Shown here: positions 40,577 to 49,656 of the stretch, one piece after another
Layout: each line of letters opens with the position of its first letter
Position numbering within the stretch: position 1 is the first letter of the stretch
Source: CAITSH01 sp945892985
GTDB taxonomy: Bacteria > Pseudomonadota > Gammaproteobacteria > Burkholderiales > SG8-39
NCBI GenBank assembly: GCA_945892985.1
Contig: CAMDDU010000026.1
Span: 1 to 55,373 of the forward strand
Direction of reading: 5' to 3'
DNA length: 55,373 bases
Made by a program: the position numbers and the translations under genes
Notes under the pieces: model-generated
The model's input: only the letters and a program-made list of their open reading frames with translations
Databases searched by the model: none
What the model was told of the DNA's origin: nothing

Positions 40577-40588
40577 CCCGCCGTTTTT
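40557..40588. terminator. Rho-independent terminator, probably bidirectional
   Basis: ACGGCGGG GCTGA CCCGCCGT forms an 8-bp perfect GC-rich stem flanked by an A-run and a T-run (TTTTT at 40584-40588). It lies at the convergent ends of the TetR gene and the amidohydrolase at 40614, and would stop transcription from both sides. Confidence 0.85.
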
Positions 40589-40613
40589 GTCCGTCTCTCA
40601 CGTCGGACGCGGA

Positions 40614-41456
40614 CTATAGGCCCAGCACGCGTTCGGCATTACCGTGCATGATTTTCTCCATCACCTCGTCCTTGTACCCAAGCTCACCCCACTCGCGCAG
40701 GATGCGCTCGTAGGGCATGCTCGGGTAGTCGCTGCCGAACATGATCTTATCCTGCAGCCTGGCGCGCATGTCGACCTTGAGATTGCCGGGGAAGTACTTG
40801 GGTGCCCAACCTGACATTTCCCAGTAGACATTGCCCTTGTGCAGCGCCACAGCCGTGGTCTCATCCACCCAGGGCCAGCCCGGATGGGCCATGATGATTT
40901 TCAGCTTTGGAAAATCCGCCGCGAGGTCGTCGATGGCCGAGGGATGGGCATGGCGAATGCGCGCGCCCATGCCACCGGGCATGCCGGCGCCCATGCCGGT
41001 GGTGCCCACATCGATCATCACCGCCGCGCCCATGGCGTTGATTTCCTCGAACAGCGGGTAGTAGCGGGTGTCGTTGACGGCAAAGTGCTGCATGATCGGG
41101 TGAAAGTGAAAGCCGATGAAGCCCAACTCCTTCACCGCCTTGCGCGCCTGCACGATGGCGATCTCGCCCTTGGCCGGCTCCACCGAACCCCAAGCCTGGA
41201 TGATGCGCTTGGGGTGGCGTTTCCACATCGCATGCACGTATTCATTGGTGCAGGGCGCGGTCGCCACGGTGGTTTCCAGATCCAGCGCCACCAGCAATGC
41301 CTCGACACCCGCGCCAGCGAACTCCTTTAGCACGTCCTCTTCGGTTTTCGGCGCCCAGGTGCGATTCCAATATTTGGCCAGCGCATCGACGTAAGGCCCT
41401 TGTGCGCTGATCCACTCCTGGGTGCCCGGATAGCAGTGCAGGTCGATGATTCTCAT
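40614..41456 (-). CDS. Amidohydrolase family protein, HxH motif altered
   Basis: 280 residues. Barrel protein with IIDLHCYPGTQEW at the start, GFIGFHFHPIMQHFAVND, LKIIMAHPGWPWVDETT and IMFGSDYPSMPYERIL. In most relatives the first strand ends in HxH; here it is His-Cys-Tyr, so one metal ligand is missing. Other metal-site residues (FHFHP, MAHPG, GSDYP) are kept. It overlaps the aryl-CoA ligase gene by four bases (ATGA, 41453-41456), so it is coupled to it. A decarboxylase of the gamma-resorcylate type or a hydrolase are both possible. Confidence 0.85.
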   Translation of the reverse strand: MRIIDLHCYPGTQEWISAQGPYVDALAKYWNRTWAPKTEEDVLKEFAGAGVEALLVALDLETTVATAPCTNEYVHAMWKRHPKRIIQAWGSVEPAKGEIAIVQARKAVKELGFIGFHFHPIMQHFAVNDTRYYPLFEEINAMGAAVMIDVGTTGMGAGMPGGMGARIRHAHPSAIDDLAADFPKLKIIMAHPGWPWVDETTAVALHKGNVYWEMSGWAPKYFPGNLKVDMRARLQDKIMFGSDYPSMPYERILREWGELGYKDEVMEKIMHGNAERVLGL

Positions 41457-43099
41457 TTTTTCTCCAATTCGAGCTTTTTGGTCACCATTTCGACCAAGGA
41501 CTTTTTCGACACCTTGCCGAAGGTGGACAAGGGGAATTCACTCATTAGTTCCAGCCGCTCGGGCAGCTTGAAGCGCGCGATTTCCTTGGTCACCAGAAAA
41601 TCAACCAGTTCCTTTAGTTGCAGCGTCATACCGGCGCGCGGAATGACACAGGCGCAAGTCTTCTCACCCATGGCAGGATCCGGCATGGCGACACAGGCGA
41701 TGTTTTGCACCGCGGGGTGCATCAGGATCAGATTCTCGATTTCCTCGGCGCTGATTTTTTCGCCGCCGCGGTTGATGAGATCCTTCTTGCGTCCCTCGAC
41801 CACGTAATTGCCCGAAGGGTGCAGGCGCATCAGATCGCCGGAGCAGTAAAAGCCGTCCGGCGTGAACTGCTTGGCGTTATATTCGGGCACGCTCAAATAG
41901 CCGCGCAGCGTATAGGCGCCGCGGCAGATCAACTCACCGACTTCGCTAGGCGCGACTTCACGCCCGTCGTCATCGACAAGACGCACTTCGTCGTCTTCGC
42001 AAATCGGCCGACCGCAGGTTTCAAGCATCACCTCATCCGGATCACCCTCGCGCACGAAAAACAGCATGCCCTCGGACATGCCGAAATTCTCCTGCACCCA
42101 GACGCTCGGGATGAGCTGCTTGGTGCGGATGCGCACCTCAGGCTGCATGCGCTGCCCGCCGCTTTGGATGACCTTGAGCGAGGACAGGTCGTACTTGTCT
42201 ATTTCCGGGCTGTTGATCAGGCGTATCAGCAGCGCCGGCACCACCTTGATATGCGTGACGCGTTGCTTCTGGATGATGGCAAAGATTTCTTCGGGCCTGG
42301 CGCTGGCGGCCACAACCACCTTGCCGCCGTTAAAGGCATAACCCTGGATACCGGGACACGCCAGCGCCAGGTTGTGGGCGATCGGGATCACCAGCAGCAA
42401 CACCGAATCGCCGCTAACACAGCACACCGGCGAGGACTTTTTTGAGTTGTAGGCGTAATCGTTGTGACTGCGCGGAATCAGCTTGGGCACACCGGTGGTG
42501 CCGCCGGAAAGCTGGTAGATGCAAGGGTCGGTCGGATCGAGTTTTATCTTGTCCAGCTCCGCCGCCGCCGATTTCGGCGCGCGTTCTATCAGGTCGCTGA
42601 GGGAATGCTCTCCCGGGCCGGCCTTGCCCAGCACGATGGCGAACTTCATGCCGGGTGATTCTTGCTGCACGCGCTTGATCATCGGGCCGAATTGAAAATC
42701 GCCCTGCGATTCCGGATAAACGCAGGTCGTAGCCGCAGCGATGCGCACAAACTGGCTGACCTCGGTGTAGCGGTGCGTCGCCAGAGCAGCAATCGGGATC
42801 GCACCGATTTTTTGCAGCGCGAAATAAAGGATCACGAACTCAGCCACGTTGGGCAGGGTCAGCACCACCGGGTCCAAAGGACGCAACCCCAGGTCCAGCA
42901 AGTTGAGCGCGAGGCGCTCGCTCAGACGATCGATATCGGCGTAGGTGTACTCGCGCCCGCCATCGATGACAAACACACGCGGTGCAAATTTCTTGAAGAC
43001 ATCGGCGAATTCATCGCGCAGGCTGCGGTCCTGCCAATAACCCTTGGCGCGGTAGCGTGCGGCAAACTCCGGGGGAAAGGGTACGACTCCTTCTATCAT
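41453..43099 (-). CDS. Aryl acid AMP ligase / aryl-CoA ligase, EntE/DhbE-like (salicylate-type)
   Basis: 548 residues resembling stand-alone 2,3-dihydroxybenzoate or salicylate adenylating enzymes: FPPEFAARYRAKGYWQDRSL at the start, YQLSGGTTGVPKLIPRSHND, VIPIAHNLALACPG with the Asn that contacts the ortho-hydroxyl in DhbE-type enzymes, QENFGMSEGM, YCSGDLMRLHPSGNYVVEGR and LSTFGKVSKKSL with the catalytic Lys. No carrier protein or siderophore genes are nearby, so CoA thioester formation for catabolism is more likely than siderophore synthesis. It lies between an SDR (18 bp) and the coupled amidohydrolase. Confidence 0.88.
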   Translation of the reverse strand: MIEGVVPFPPEFAARYRAKGYWQDRSLRDEFADVFKKFAPRVFVIDGGREYTYADIDRLSERLALNLLDLGLRPLDPVVLTLPNVAEFVILYFALQKIGAIPIAALATHRYTEVSQFVRIAAATTCVYPESQGDFQFGPMIKRVQQESPGMKFAIVLGKAGPGEHSLSDLIERAPKSAAAELDKIKLDPTDPCIYQLSGGTTGVPKLIPRSHNDYAYNSKKSSPVCCVSGDSVLLLVIPIAHNLALACPGIQGYAFNGGKVVVAASARPEEIFAIIQKQRVTHIKVVPALLIRLINSPEIDKYDLSSLKVIQSGGQRMQPEVRIRTKQLIPSVWVQENFGMSEGMLFFVREGDPDEVMLETCGRPICEDDEVRLVDDDGREVAPSEVGELICRGAYTLRGYLSVPEYNAKQFTPDGFYCSGDLMRLHPSGNYVVEGRKKDLINRGGEKISAEEIENLILMHPAVQNIACVAMPDPAMGEKTCACVIPRAGMTLQLKELVDFLVTKEIARFKLPERLELMSEFPLSTFGKVSKKSLVEMVTKKLELEKK

Positions 43100-43117
43100 C
43101 GCGTCATCCTCCCCGAT

Positions 43118-43882
43118 TCAGGTTGAAGCGGTGAAGCCGCCGTCGATGACGACGATTTCACCAGTAACAAACCGATTGCCGTTGATCAGGCTCATCATCG
43201 ACTCGGCCACGTCGTCCGCAGTGACGCAGCGCTTGAGCGGCGTGGCTTTGGCGCGCTTGCCCATGAGATCTTCGTATTTGTCCTTCAGCATGCGCTGCAT
43301 CCAGTCACCCTCCATCCAGCCCGGGGCGACGGCATTGACGCGAATCTCCGGGCCGAGATTCCAGGCGAGGGTCTTGGTCATATTGACAACCGCCGCCTTG
43401 CTCGCCGCGTAAGGCAAGGGTTGCGGGCCGGGCCGCAGGCCGACGATGCTGGCAGTATTGATGATGCAGGGCTTGTCGCCCTTCTTCAGTAGCGGCACCG
43501 AAGCACGCGTCACCTGGAACAGGCCGCGCACGTTGACATTGAACACACGGTCCCAATCGTCGAGGTCCAGGCTTTCAAGATCCTTGGGTTTCCATGGCGC
43601 CGTGGTTCCGGCATTGTTAATGAGTACATCGAGCTTGCCGAAGGCCTCTTCGACTTTTGCCAGCATAGCGCGCACGCCAGCTTCGTCGCTGACGTCGCAC
43701 TTGAGCAGCAATGTTCTTGCGCCGAGCTTTTCCGCCGCGACAGCCGTGGCCTTCGCCGCCGCCTCGCTGGAACTATAGTTGATCGCCACGTCGTAACCTG
43801 CCGCCGCCAGTGCGAGCACCGCACTCTTGCCGATGCCACTCGCACCGCCCGTCACCAATGCCGCTTTTCGCACTACTGCCAT
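43118..43882 (-). CDS. Short-chain dehydrogenase/reductase (FabG-like)
   Basis: 254 residues from the ATG at 43882; an in-frame extension to 43933 lacks family similarity. Cofactor site ALVTGGASGIGKSAVLALA, DVLINNAGTTAPWKP, catalytic Ser in NTASIVGLRPGPQ and Tyr/Lys in PYAASKAAVVNMTKTLAW, ending VTGEIVVIDGGFTAS. A classical SDR using NAD(P)H. First gene of the SDR, aryl-ligase, amidohydrolase operon. Substrate is probably a CoA-bound or ring-derived alcohol/ketone. Confidence 0.92.
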   Translation of the reverse strand: MAVVRKAALVTGGASGIGKSAVLALAAAGYDVAINYSSSEAAAKATAVAAEKLGARTLLLKCDVSDEAGVRAMLAKVEEAFGKLDVLINNAGTTAPWKPKDLESLDLDDWDRVFNVNVRGLFQVTRASVPLLKKGDKPCIINTASIVGLRPGPQPLPYAASKAAVVNMTKTLAWNLGPEIRVNAVAPGWMEGDWMQRMLKDKYEDLMGKRAKATPLKRCVTADDVAESMMSLINGNRFVTGEIVVIDGGFTAST

Positions 43883-43991
43883 GAATTCCTCACTCGGTTG
43901 TTTGTCGCAGAACATTCTGGCATCACCGCGCACTCAACATCGACATTGCCCATTGAGCAGCGGGCATTGCAGCGCAATGCCACCCGGATCC

Positions 43992-44093
43992 ATCAGGGAT
44001 GCAATCAGGGATGCAATCAGGGATTAAATCAGGAATTCAATCTGAGAATGCGCGATGCCCAATGTCCAATGTCCAATGTCCAATGTCCAATGC
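43992..44093. repeat. Two adjacent microsatellite-like arrays (12-bp and 7-bp units)
   Basis: 43992-44039 has four units of ATCAGGGATGCA (two exact, then decaying). 44059-44093 has four exact CCAATGT units plus a partial. Between and around them (43940-44250) no gene is supported. Both arrays lie in the divergent-looking spacer between the SDR operon start and the end of the aldolase gene. Confidence 0.85.
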
Positions 44094-44250
44094 GGGAAGC
44101 CACGAAAATCATTGTATAAGAAAATATCCGAACATGTTCATTTTCACAAAAAAACAGGCCAGCCCAAACAAGCGGCAAGGCGATCTTCAGCTTGCGTCGC
44201 AACATTCCCCTCGACGCCTGCGCCGACGCCTCGGCGGCAGAAGCTTAGGC

Positions 44251-45027
44251 CTAGTCGCGGTAGGAAGAATCGATACGCTCGACCAACCTCAACTGGCTGT
44301 CCCACTCCAGGCGCCCCAGCGGCTGCCCCGGCGCATCAAAGCCGCGCTCGGCGGTCTTGCGGCTTACCTCTGCCGACGGGATGGTCAACTCGCTGCCCGT
44401 GGCCATGGCGCGGAGCTGCGCGCGACAGGCCTTTTCGAGGTGAAAGCACATGCTGAAAGCCTCGGGGATGGTGCGCCCGGCGATCAGCATGCCGTGGTTA
44501 CGCAGGATGAGCACCCAGTTCTGTCCCAGATCGGCGGCGAGGCGTCCGCGTTCATCGATGTCATTGGCGATGCCCTCGAAACCGTGGTATCCAACTTTTT
44601 CATGGAACAGCTGCGCGTGCTGAGACAGTGGCAGCAGACCGCACTTGAGCATGGACACCGCCATGCCCGCCTCGGTGTGATGATGAATGACACATAGCGC
44701 GTCCTTGCGCGCCGCATGGATCGCACTATGGATGACAAAACCGGCCTTGTGGATGCGATAAGGTGTGGCATCGACCGCATTGCCGTCCAGATCCACTTTG
44801 ATCAGGCTCGATGCCGTGACTTCATTGAAGGCATGGCCGAACGGGTTGAGCAGGAAATGTTCCGCACTACCCGGAACACGCGCTGAGATGTGTGTGTAGA
44901 TCAGTTCATCCCAGCCGTAATGGGCGGAAAGCCGGTACAGCGCTGCGAGCTGGACACGGGTTTCCCATTCGAGCGGATCGATGCCGGCTTTACCGCCCTG
45001 CTGCGCGCTGGTGCTTTTTACATTCAT
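44251..45027 (-). CDS. Class II aldolase/adducin family protein
   Basis: 258 residues. Metal-site pattern of the family: YTHISARVPGSAEHFLLNP, VIHHHTEAGMAVSMLKCGL with the HH pair, YHGFEG, and LRNHGMLIAGRTIPEAF with the third His. Members are zinc aldolases or decarboxylases acting on small hydroxy-acids. It is 13 bp downstream of the MhpA-like monooxygenase gene, so a role in cleaving or decarboxylating a ring-opened product is plausible. Which reaction cannot be told. Confidence 0.9.
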   Translation of the reverse strand: MNVKSTSAQQGGKAGIDPLEWETRVQLAALYRLSAHYGWDELIYTHISARVPGSAEHFLLNPFGHAFNEVTASSLIKVDLDGNAVDATPYRIHKAGFVIHSAIHAARKDALCVIHHHTEAGMAVSMLKCGLLPLSQHAQLFHEKVGYHGFEGIANDIDERGRLAADLGQNWVLILRNHGMLIAGRTIPEAFSMCFHLEKACRAQLRAMATGSELTIPSAEVSRKTAERGFDAPGQPLGRLEWDSQLRLVERIDSSYRD

Positions 45028-45040
45028 GCTTTCATTCCTC

Positions 45041-46696
45041 TTAGGTTCTTGCGGTTACGGTGCGCAACACCGCGTCGGCATCCAGGCCATTGGCGCCACC
45101 GCGCCAGGCCACGTGCTGGTCCGGCCGGATCAGCGCCAGATCAGCCTCATACAAATCGCGTAATCCGGGTTCGGCGACACGCAGCATAGTCAGCGGCACG
45201 CCCAGCGATTTTGCCGCTGCTTCGAATGCCAGCGCCCCCTCCGCCGCCCCGTCAGACATTTGCAGCAGCGTGAATTCGAATCCAAGGCAATCGTAAAGCG
45301 ATCGCTCGCCCTCCAACCACCAGTGCGGTGCGCGTCCTCCGGGAACGGCACTCGGAACATACGCATTGGCATTGTCCGGCGGAGCAGGCTTACCGTCGGA
45401 AACAACGATAGGCGACCCGTCATAGCGCGTGCCAAAAGTCACGCCGGGAATATTGAACTCGCGCCGGGCGTGATCGTTGAGGTAGGCCCCCGCGGCCGCG
45501 CGCGCCTCTTCACCCCCGACGGTGGCATCCTCGATATTGTCGGGCGGAATGAACAAACCGACGCTGTCGGCATAGCCACGCGCGATGCCGGTGTTACGAA
45601 TGGCCAGTGGCCGGCGTTCGGTCTCGTAACTTTCGAGCAATCCCTCACCGCCCCAGCCATTGAGCACCGCGGCGAGCTTCCAGCCCAGGTTGACCACATC
45701 ATCAACGGCGGTGTTGTAACCAAGGCCGCCCATGGGTGTAAAGAGGTGCACCGCGTCGCCGGCCAAAATCGCACGCCCGCGCTTGTAGTGGTTGGCGACC
45801 AGCGTGTAACCGGCGTTCCAGTTGGACTTACCCATGATCTCAATGTCGCAGGCACAGCCCATGGACTGCTCGAAAAACCCCTTCGCTTCGTCGTCGCTGA
45901 TGTCCCGCCTTTCCTCGTCTACCTTGAGCTGGGTGTGAAAAGCGAAGGTCTCAACGCCGTCGATGGCGGTCATGAAACTGCGACGCTCGCCATTGACCGA
46001 CCAGTACATCCAGGCCGGCGCCCCGGCCAATTTTTTATACAGGTCGGGGGCGCGGATATACAACGCGATCATGCGTCCGCCGACGAAATTGCGCGTGACC
46101 TTGCGTTCGCCCTCCAGCTCCAGCCCGAGGCCTTCGCGTACCATGCTGCGCGCGCCGTCAACGCCAACCAGATAGGCGCAACGCAAAGTGATGCGCTCCG
46201 TTCCTCCGGTTTTCTCGGCCGTCACATTCACGCCTTCGCCGTCATCCTCAAACGCAATCACACTCCAGCCAAAGCGCAATGACACGTCCGGCTGCAACCC
46301 GGCGTGCTTGTACAGCACCTGCTCGATAAACAGTTGCGAACAGCGGTGTGGCAGCTCCGGCGTGCTCCAGGAGCCGCTCGCCTGGCGCGCGATCTTGTCG
46401 GCGGCGCCCGAGGGCGGCAGCGCGAAGCGCGCGAGCTCGTACTTGCTGTAACGCGTGAAATAGGTAATGTCGGTGGGATAGTCGCGCGGCATGCCCAGGG
46501 CGCGCAGCTCCTGCGAGAAGCCCAGGCGGCGGAAATGCTCCATGGTGCGTGCCTGCGTCGCGTTGGCCGCCGGCAGCGTCACTGTGCCCGGCTTGTCGTT
46601 GAACACCACGCATTCGATGCCGCGCTTGCCCAACTCGATGGCGAGGGTTAGCCCGCCCGGCCCCCCGCCGACGATAATTACGGGTACTGACTGCAT
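45041..46696 (-). CDS. FAD-dependent aromatic monooxygenase, MhpA-like
   Basis: 551 residues. FAD-binding GxGxxG in VIIVGGGPGGLTLAIELGKR, the DG motif in LVGVDGARSMVREGLGLE, the GD motif in AILAGDAVHLFTPMGGLGYN, and a C-terminal thioredoxin-like tail, the size and layout of 3-(3-hydroxyphenyl)propionate hydroxylase and related phenolic hydroxylases. It would add a hydroxyl to an aromatic ring with NAD(P)H and O2. It forms an operon with the class II aldolase gene downstream; a Bug receptor gene lies 71 bp downstream in the reverse reading sense (upstream in the operon). Confidence 0.9.
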   Translation of the reverse strand: MQSVPVIIVGGGPGGLTLAIELGKRGIECVVFNDKPGTVTLPAANATQARTMEHFRRLGFSQELRALGMPRDYPTDITYFTRYSKYELARFALPPSGAADKIARQASGSWSTPELPHRCSQLFIEQVLYKHAGLQPDVSLRFGWSVIAFEDDGEGVNVTAEKTGGTERITLRCAYLVGVDGARSMVREGLGLELEGERKVTRNFVGGRMIALYIRAPDLYKKLAGAPAWMYWSVNGERRSFMTAIDGVETFAFHTQLKVDEERRDISDDEAKGFFEQSMGCACDIEIMGKSNWNAGYTLVANHYKRGRAILAGDAVHLFTPMGGLGYNTAVDDVVNLGWKLAAVLNGWGGEGLLESYETERRPLAIRNTGIARGYADSVGLFIPPDNIEDATVGGEEARAAAGAYLNDHARREFNIPGVTFGTRYDGSPIVVSDGKPAPPDNANAYVPSAVPGGRAPHWWLEGERSLYDCLGFEFTLLQMSDGAAEGALAFEAAAKSLGVPLTMLRVAEPGLRDLYEADLALIRPDQHVAWRGGANGLDADAVLRTVTART

Positions 46697-46767
46697 TGCA
46701 CTCCCAGGATATTTGCGATGGGCGATAACGCAGCGTGACCGCCAATCGACCGGTGTTGTTCGGAAAC

Positions 46768-47754
46768 TCAGTCTATTTTCGCGCCGGAACGTTTGATCAC
46801 GTCAGCCCATTTGGCGCTGTCCTTGCGGATCAACTCCGCGAACGCTTCGGGCGTGCCGCCGCCGCCCTCACTGCCAAGGGCTTCAAACTTGTCCTTGTAG
46901 CCCGGAGAATTGATGGCCTTGTTCACCTCGGCGTTGAGTCTGTCGACGATGGCCCGCGGCACACCCACGGGCACCAACAGCCCGGACCAGGAGCTCACAT
47001 CGTAACCGGGCACACCGCTTTCATTGAGCGTCGGCAATTCGGGGAACACCGCCGAGCGCTTGGCGCCGCTCACCGCCAGGCCGCGCACCTTGCCCGAACG
47101 CACAAACGCCGCCATGGAGTTGAGGCTCTCAAACATGATCTGGACATGTCCGGCCATGAGGTCGTTGATCGCCTGGGCGCCCCCCTTGTAGGGCACATGC
47201 ACGATGTCCGTCCCGGTCATGTACTTGAACAGTTCACCGCTGACGTGGCCGGGCGAACCGTTACTTGAGGAGGCATTGGTCAGTTTGCCCGGGTTTTTCC
47301 TGGCGTAATCGATCAGTTCGCGCACAGACTTGACCGGGATAACCGGCGATGTGGCGAGCACGAGATGGCCGTAGCTGATAAGTGCGACAGGCTGCAAGTC
47401 GCGTTCGATGTCGTAAGGCAGTTTTGCCACCATGTGTCGGGTGATGGCAAGCGCGCCCACCGGACCGAGCGCCAGCGTGTAACCATCGGGGGCCGATTTG
47501 GCGACGATGTCTATGCCTATGGTGAGCGCGCCGCCCGGGCGGTTGTCGACCACGACCTGCTGCCCCATTTGCTGGCTAAGCGCAGCGGCCAGCACGCGCG
47601 CGACATTATCCGAGGCGCTGCCGGCAGCCTGCGGCACCACAAGGCGTATCGGCCGGTCCGGGTACTGCGCCCTCGCGGCAAACGGCAGGGCCAGTGCGAA
47701 CAAGCCGGCCAGCGCCAAGACAAGAGCGGGCATCAGTGCGTTGCGGCGAAGCAT
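46768..47754 (-). CDS. Bug/TctC family extracytoplasmic receptor
   Basis: 328 residues from the ATG at 47754, which gives a proper signal peptide (MLRRNALMPALVLALAGLFA, cleavage near ARA-QYPD); the frame is open to 47841 but without a signal. Lobe motifs: YPDRPIRLVVPQAAGSASDN, VVDNRPGGALTIGIDIVAKS, DGYTLALGPVGAL, IVHVPYKGGAQAINDLMAGH and a C-terminal AELIRKDSAKWADVI. It lies between the two flavin monooxygenase genes on the same strand and may import their aromatic substrate. Confidence 0.94.
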   Translation of the reverse strand: MLRRNALMPALVLALAGLFALALPFAARAQYPDRPIRLVVPQAAGSASDNVARVLAAALSQQMGQQVVVDNRPGGALTIGIDIVAKSAPDGYTLALGPVGALAITRHMVAKLPYDIERDLQPVALISYGHLVLATSPVIPVKSVRELIDYARKNPGKLTNASSSNGSPGHVSGELFKYMTGTDIVHVPYKGGAQAINDLMAGHVQIMFESLNSMAAFVRSGKVRGLAVSGAKRSAVFPELPTLNESGVPGYDVSSWSGLLVPVGVPRAIVDRLNAEVNKAINSPGYKDKFEALGSEGGGGTPEAFAELIRKDSAKWADVIKRSGAKID

Positions 47755-47855
47755 GGGACTCTCCTTGCTCAGGGCGTGCGCGTCGATGGGGCGCAAGCGC
47801 CTGAGGACGCCGCGGCACGGGGCGCCGTAACATTGCGACATGGCGGCATCGGGAG

Positions 47856-49088
47856 TCAGGCCCTCACCGCATCGACCGTGAACCCGGCAACCTTCTTATA
47901 GTTTTCCGAAATCTGCCTAAGCTCCGCCTGGCTGATCACGTCATCGATATTCGCGAAGGGCTTGCCGCCGGTCAGTTCGTTGACTTTCATGATGATGAAA
48001 TCAGGCGGTGTCGAACGATTGGTGCGCACCACCGTGGCCGTAGGCTCGATCCGCGCCTGTTCGTAGTCCTTTAGCGCCGCAACCGGGTCCTGGGTTTTAG
48101 CCAGCAGGTCGGCGAGGGTGCGCGCGTCGATGACTGCCTGCGCCGACCCGTTGGAACCGCGCGGGTACATGGGGTGCGCCGCATCACCGACAAAGGTGAC
48201 CCGCCCGAACGTCCATTGCGCCACCGGGTCCTTGTCGACCATCGGATACTCGAACACGTCCTCGGAATTCCTGATCATGGCGGGCACATCGAGCCAGTCG
48301 AAACGCCAGTCTTCGTAAGGGGCGATAAAGTCTTCGATATTGCCGCGCTTGTTCCAGTCGTTCATGCCGCAGCCTTCGCGCCGGATTTCCGTCGTCCAGT
48401 TGATCAGCTGGTTGCCCTTGCCATCGACGTTGTCGAGGATCGGATAGATGACGATCTTGCCCGTATCGATCGTGCCCACGCGCATGTAGGTCTGGCCGTC
48501 GAAAATTGGCTTGTGTATGCTGACGCCGCGCCAGGCGTTGATGCCGGCGAACGCCACACCCTCGTCCGGGTAGAACTGCCGGCGAACGGCCGAGTTGACG
48601 CCATCGCATGCGATCACGATATCGGCCTTCACCGGCGCGAGTTGCGCGCCTGATGAGCTTTCCTTGAAGCTGAGTGTCACACCCTTCTCGTCCTGCACAA
48701 GGCCGGTCAGGTGGTGATTGGTGAGGATGTTTTCCGCGCCGCACTGCGCGCGCGCGGCATCGTACAGCACGGTGTGCAGCTTGCCACGGTGAATACCGCA
48801 CTCCGGAAAAGGATAGCCGCCGAACAAACCCCGCGGCTCGCGGTAAATGAACTGGCCGTAACGGTTAAAAAACGCGCTTTCCTTGTTTTCCACCGAAACG
48901 GCGCGCAGCGCGTCCTGCAGCCCGAGCGCCGTGAATTCGCGCATACCGTGGGGGAGTAACGTGATCCCCACGCCTACTTCTTTTATTTCGCGCGCGCTTT
49001 CATAAACCCGGCAGGCAATGCCGCGCTGCTTCAGGGCCAGCGCCAGGGTCATTCCGGCAATGCCGCCGCCTATCAATGCAATATTCAT
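47856..49088 (-). CDS. FAD-dependent monooxygenase, PhzS/salicylate-hydroxylase-like
   Basis: 410 residues. FAD motifs: ALIGGGIAGMTLALALKQRG, IACDGVNSAVRRQFYPD and FVGDAAHPMYPRGSNGSAQA followed by VIDARTLADLL. The GSNG-AQA-DAR region and length match the PhzS/salicylate-1-hydroxylase group that hydroxylates or decarboxylatively hydroxylates aromatic acids. It is upstream of, and co-oriented with, a Bug gene (101 bp) and the MhpA-like gene, forming a likely aromatic-acid hydroxylation unit. Substrate not assignable. Confidence 0.9.
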   Translation of the reverse strand: MNIALIGGGIAGMTLALALKQRGIACRVYESAREIKEVGVGITLLPHGMREFTALGLQDALRAVSVENKESAFFNRYGQFIYREPRGLFGGYPFPECGIHRGKLHTVLYDAARAQCGAENILTNHHLTGLVQDEKGVTLSFKESSSGAQLAPVKADIVIACDGVNSAVRRQFYPDEGVAFAGINAWRGVSIHKPIFDGQTYMRVGTIDTGKIVIYPILDNVDGKGNQLINWTTEIRREGCGMNDWNKRGNIEDFIAPYEDWRFDWLDVPAMIRNSEDVFEYPMVDKDPVAQWTFGRVTFVGDAAHPMYPRGSNGSAQAVIDARTLADLLAKTQDPVAALKDYEQARIEPTATVVRTNRSTPPDFIIMKVNELTGGKPFANIDDVISQAELRQISENYKKVAGFTVDAVRA

Positions 49089-49412
49089 GGTCCGCGCCTT
49101 AGGTGTTCAGGATTTGGGGAGGGCAGATTTGACTGCAATCCGGCGCGCCAAAGCGCTCGGAGGTTACGATTGATATTGTAGGCGCAAACAGTGGCTGCGG
49201 TCAGCGCCGTCGCGCGGCGCTGACGCGCGTCACGGCCCCATCCCAGGCTTTGCACAGACCCGCAAGCGCGCGCGGGAGCGCCGTCTTCGCCGATTAACTT
49301 CGTGCGATTTATTTGACGCAATTCACGCATTTCACGCCTTGCACTCTGACGGACTACGGCGTTTAGCCGGCCCCAAAGCCAGGCGAAGCCCTGTTTCTAA
49401 CAGCCGCTGATG

Positions 49413-49445
49413 GCTGGAAACCCGCGCCAGACGGGCATTTCCAGC
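49413..49445. repeat. 33-bp palindromic repeat (GCTGGAAA/TTTCCAGC arms), clean copy
   Basis: GCTGGAAACCCGCGCCAGAC followed by GGGCATTTCCAGC. Differs from the copy at 27171 by two bases, including the flanking GATG. It lies in a 570-bp spacer (49089-49656) with no supported gene. Confidence 0.82.
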
Positions 49446-49494
49446 CTATTGCAGTCTATTATCATGGCATCTTGCAAAACCGCGACCCATGTAC

Positions 49495-49600
49495 TCCCTC
49501 CCCCTCGACGGGGGAGGGCGGGGGAGAGGGTGAATGCGTGCAAGATCGAATCTGCCGGCATTCCCCCTCTCCCTGTCCCTCTCCCGCAAGGGGAGAGGGA
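49495..49600. repeat. GC-rich intergenic hairpin cluster (CCCTCCCC/GGGGAGGG type)
   Basis: Two hairpins, CCCTCCCCCTCGACGGGG with GAGGG (49496-49518) and CCCTCTCCCGCAAGGGGAG with AGGG (49577-49599), and longer pairings between them. This GGGAGAGGG-type repeat is common between proteobacterial genes. No coding potential. Confidence 0.75.
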
Positions 49601-49656
49601 ACGTGCTAAGTAAGCGCCATTCGCGCCGGGCGGCTGGGGATCCGTAAGGCCGGGGA

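Noticed and set aside
41453..43099. Siderophore biosynthesis (EntE) assignment
   Set aside because: No carrier protein, isochorismate or NRPS genes nearby; the operon is catabolic in content.
49085..49330. Reverse-strand 81-residue frame with NINRNLRALWRAGLQ as a transposase tail
   Set aside because: Only weak resemblance, no ribosome site and no terminal repeats seen.
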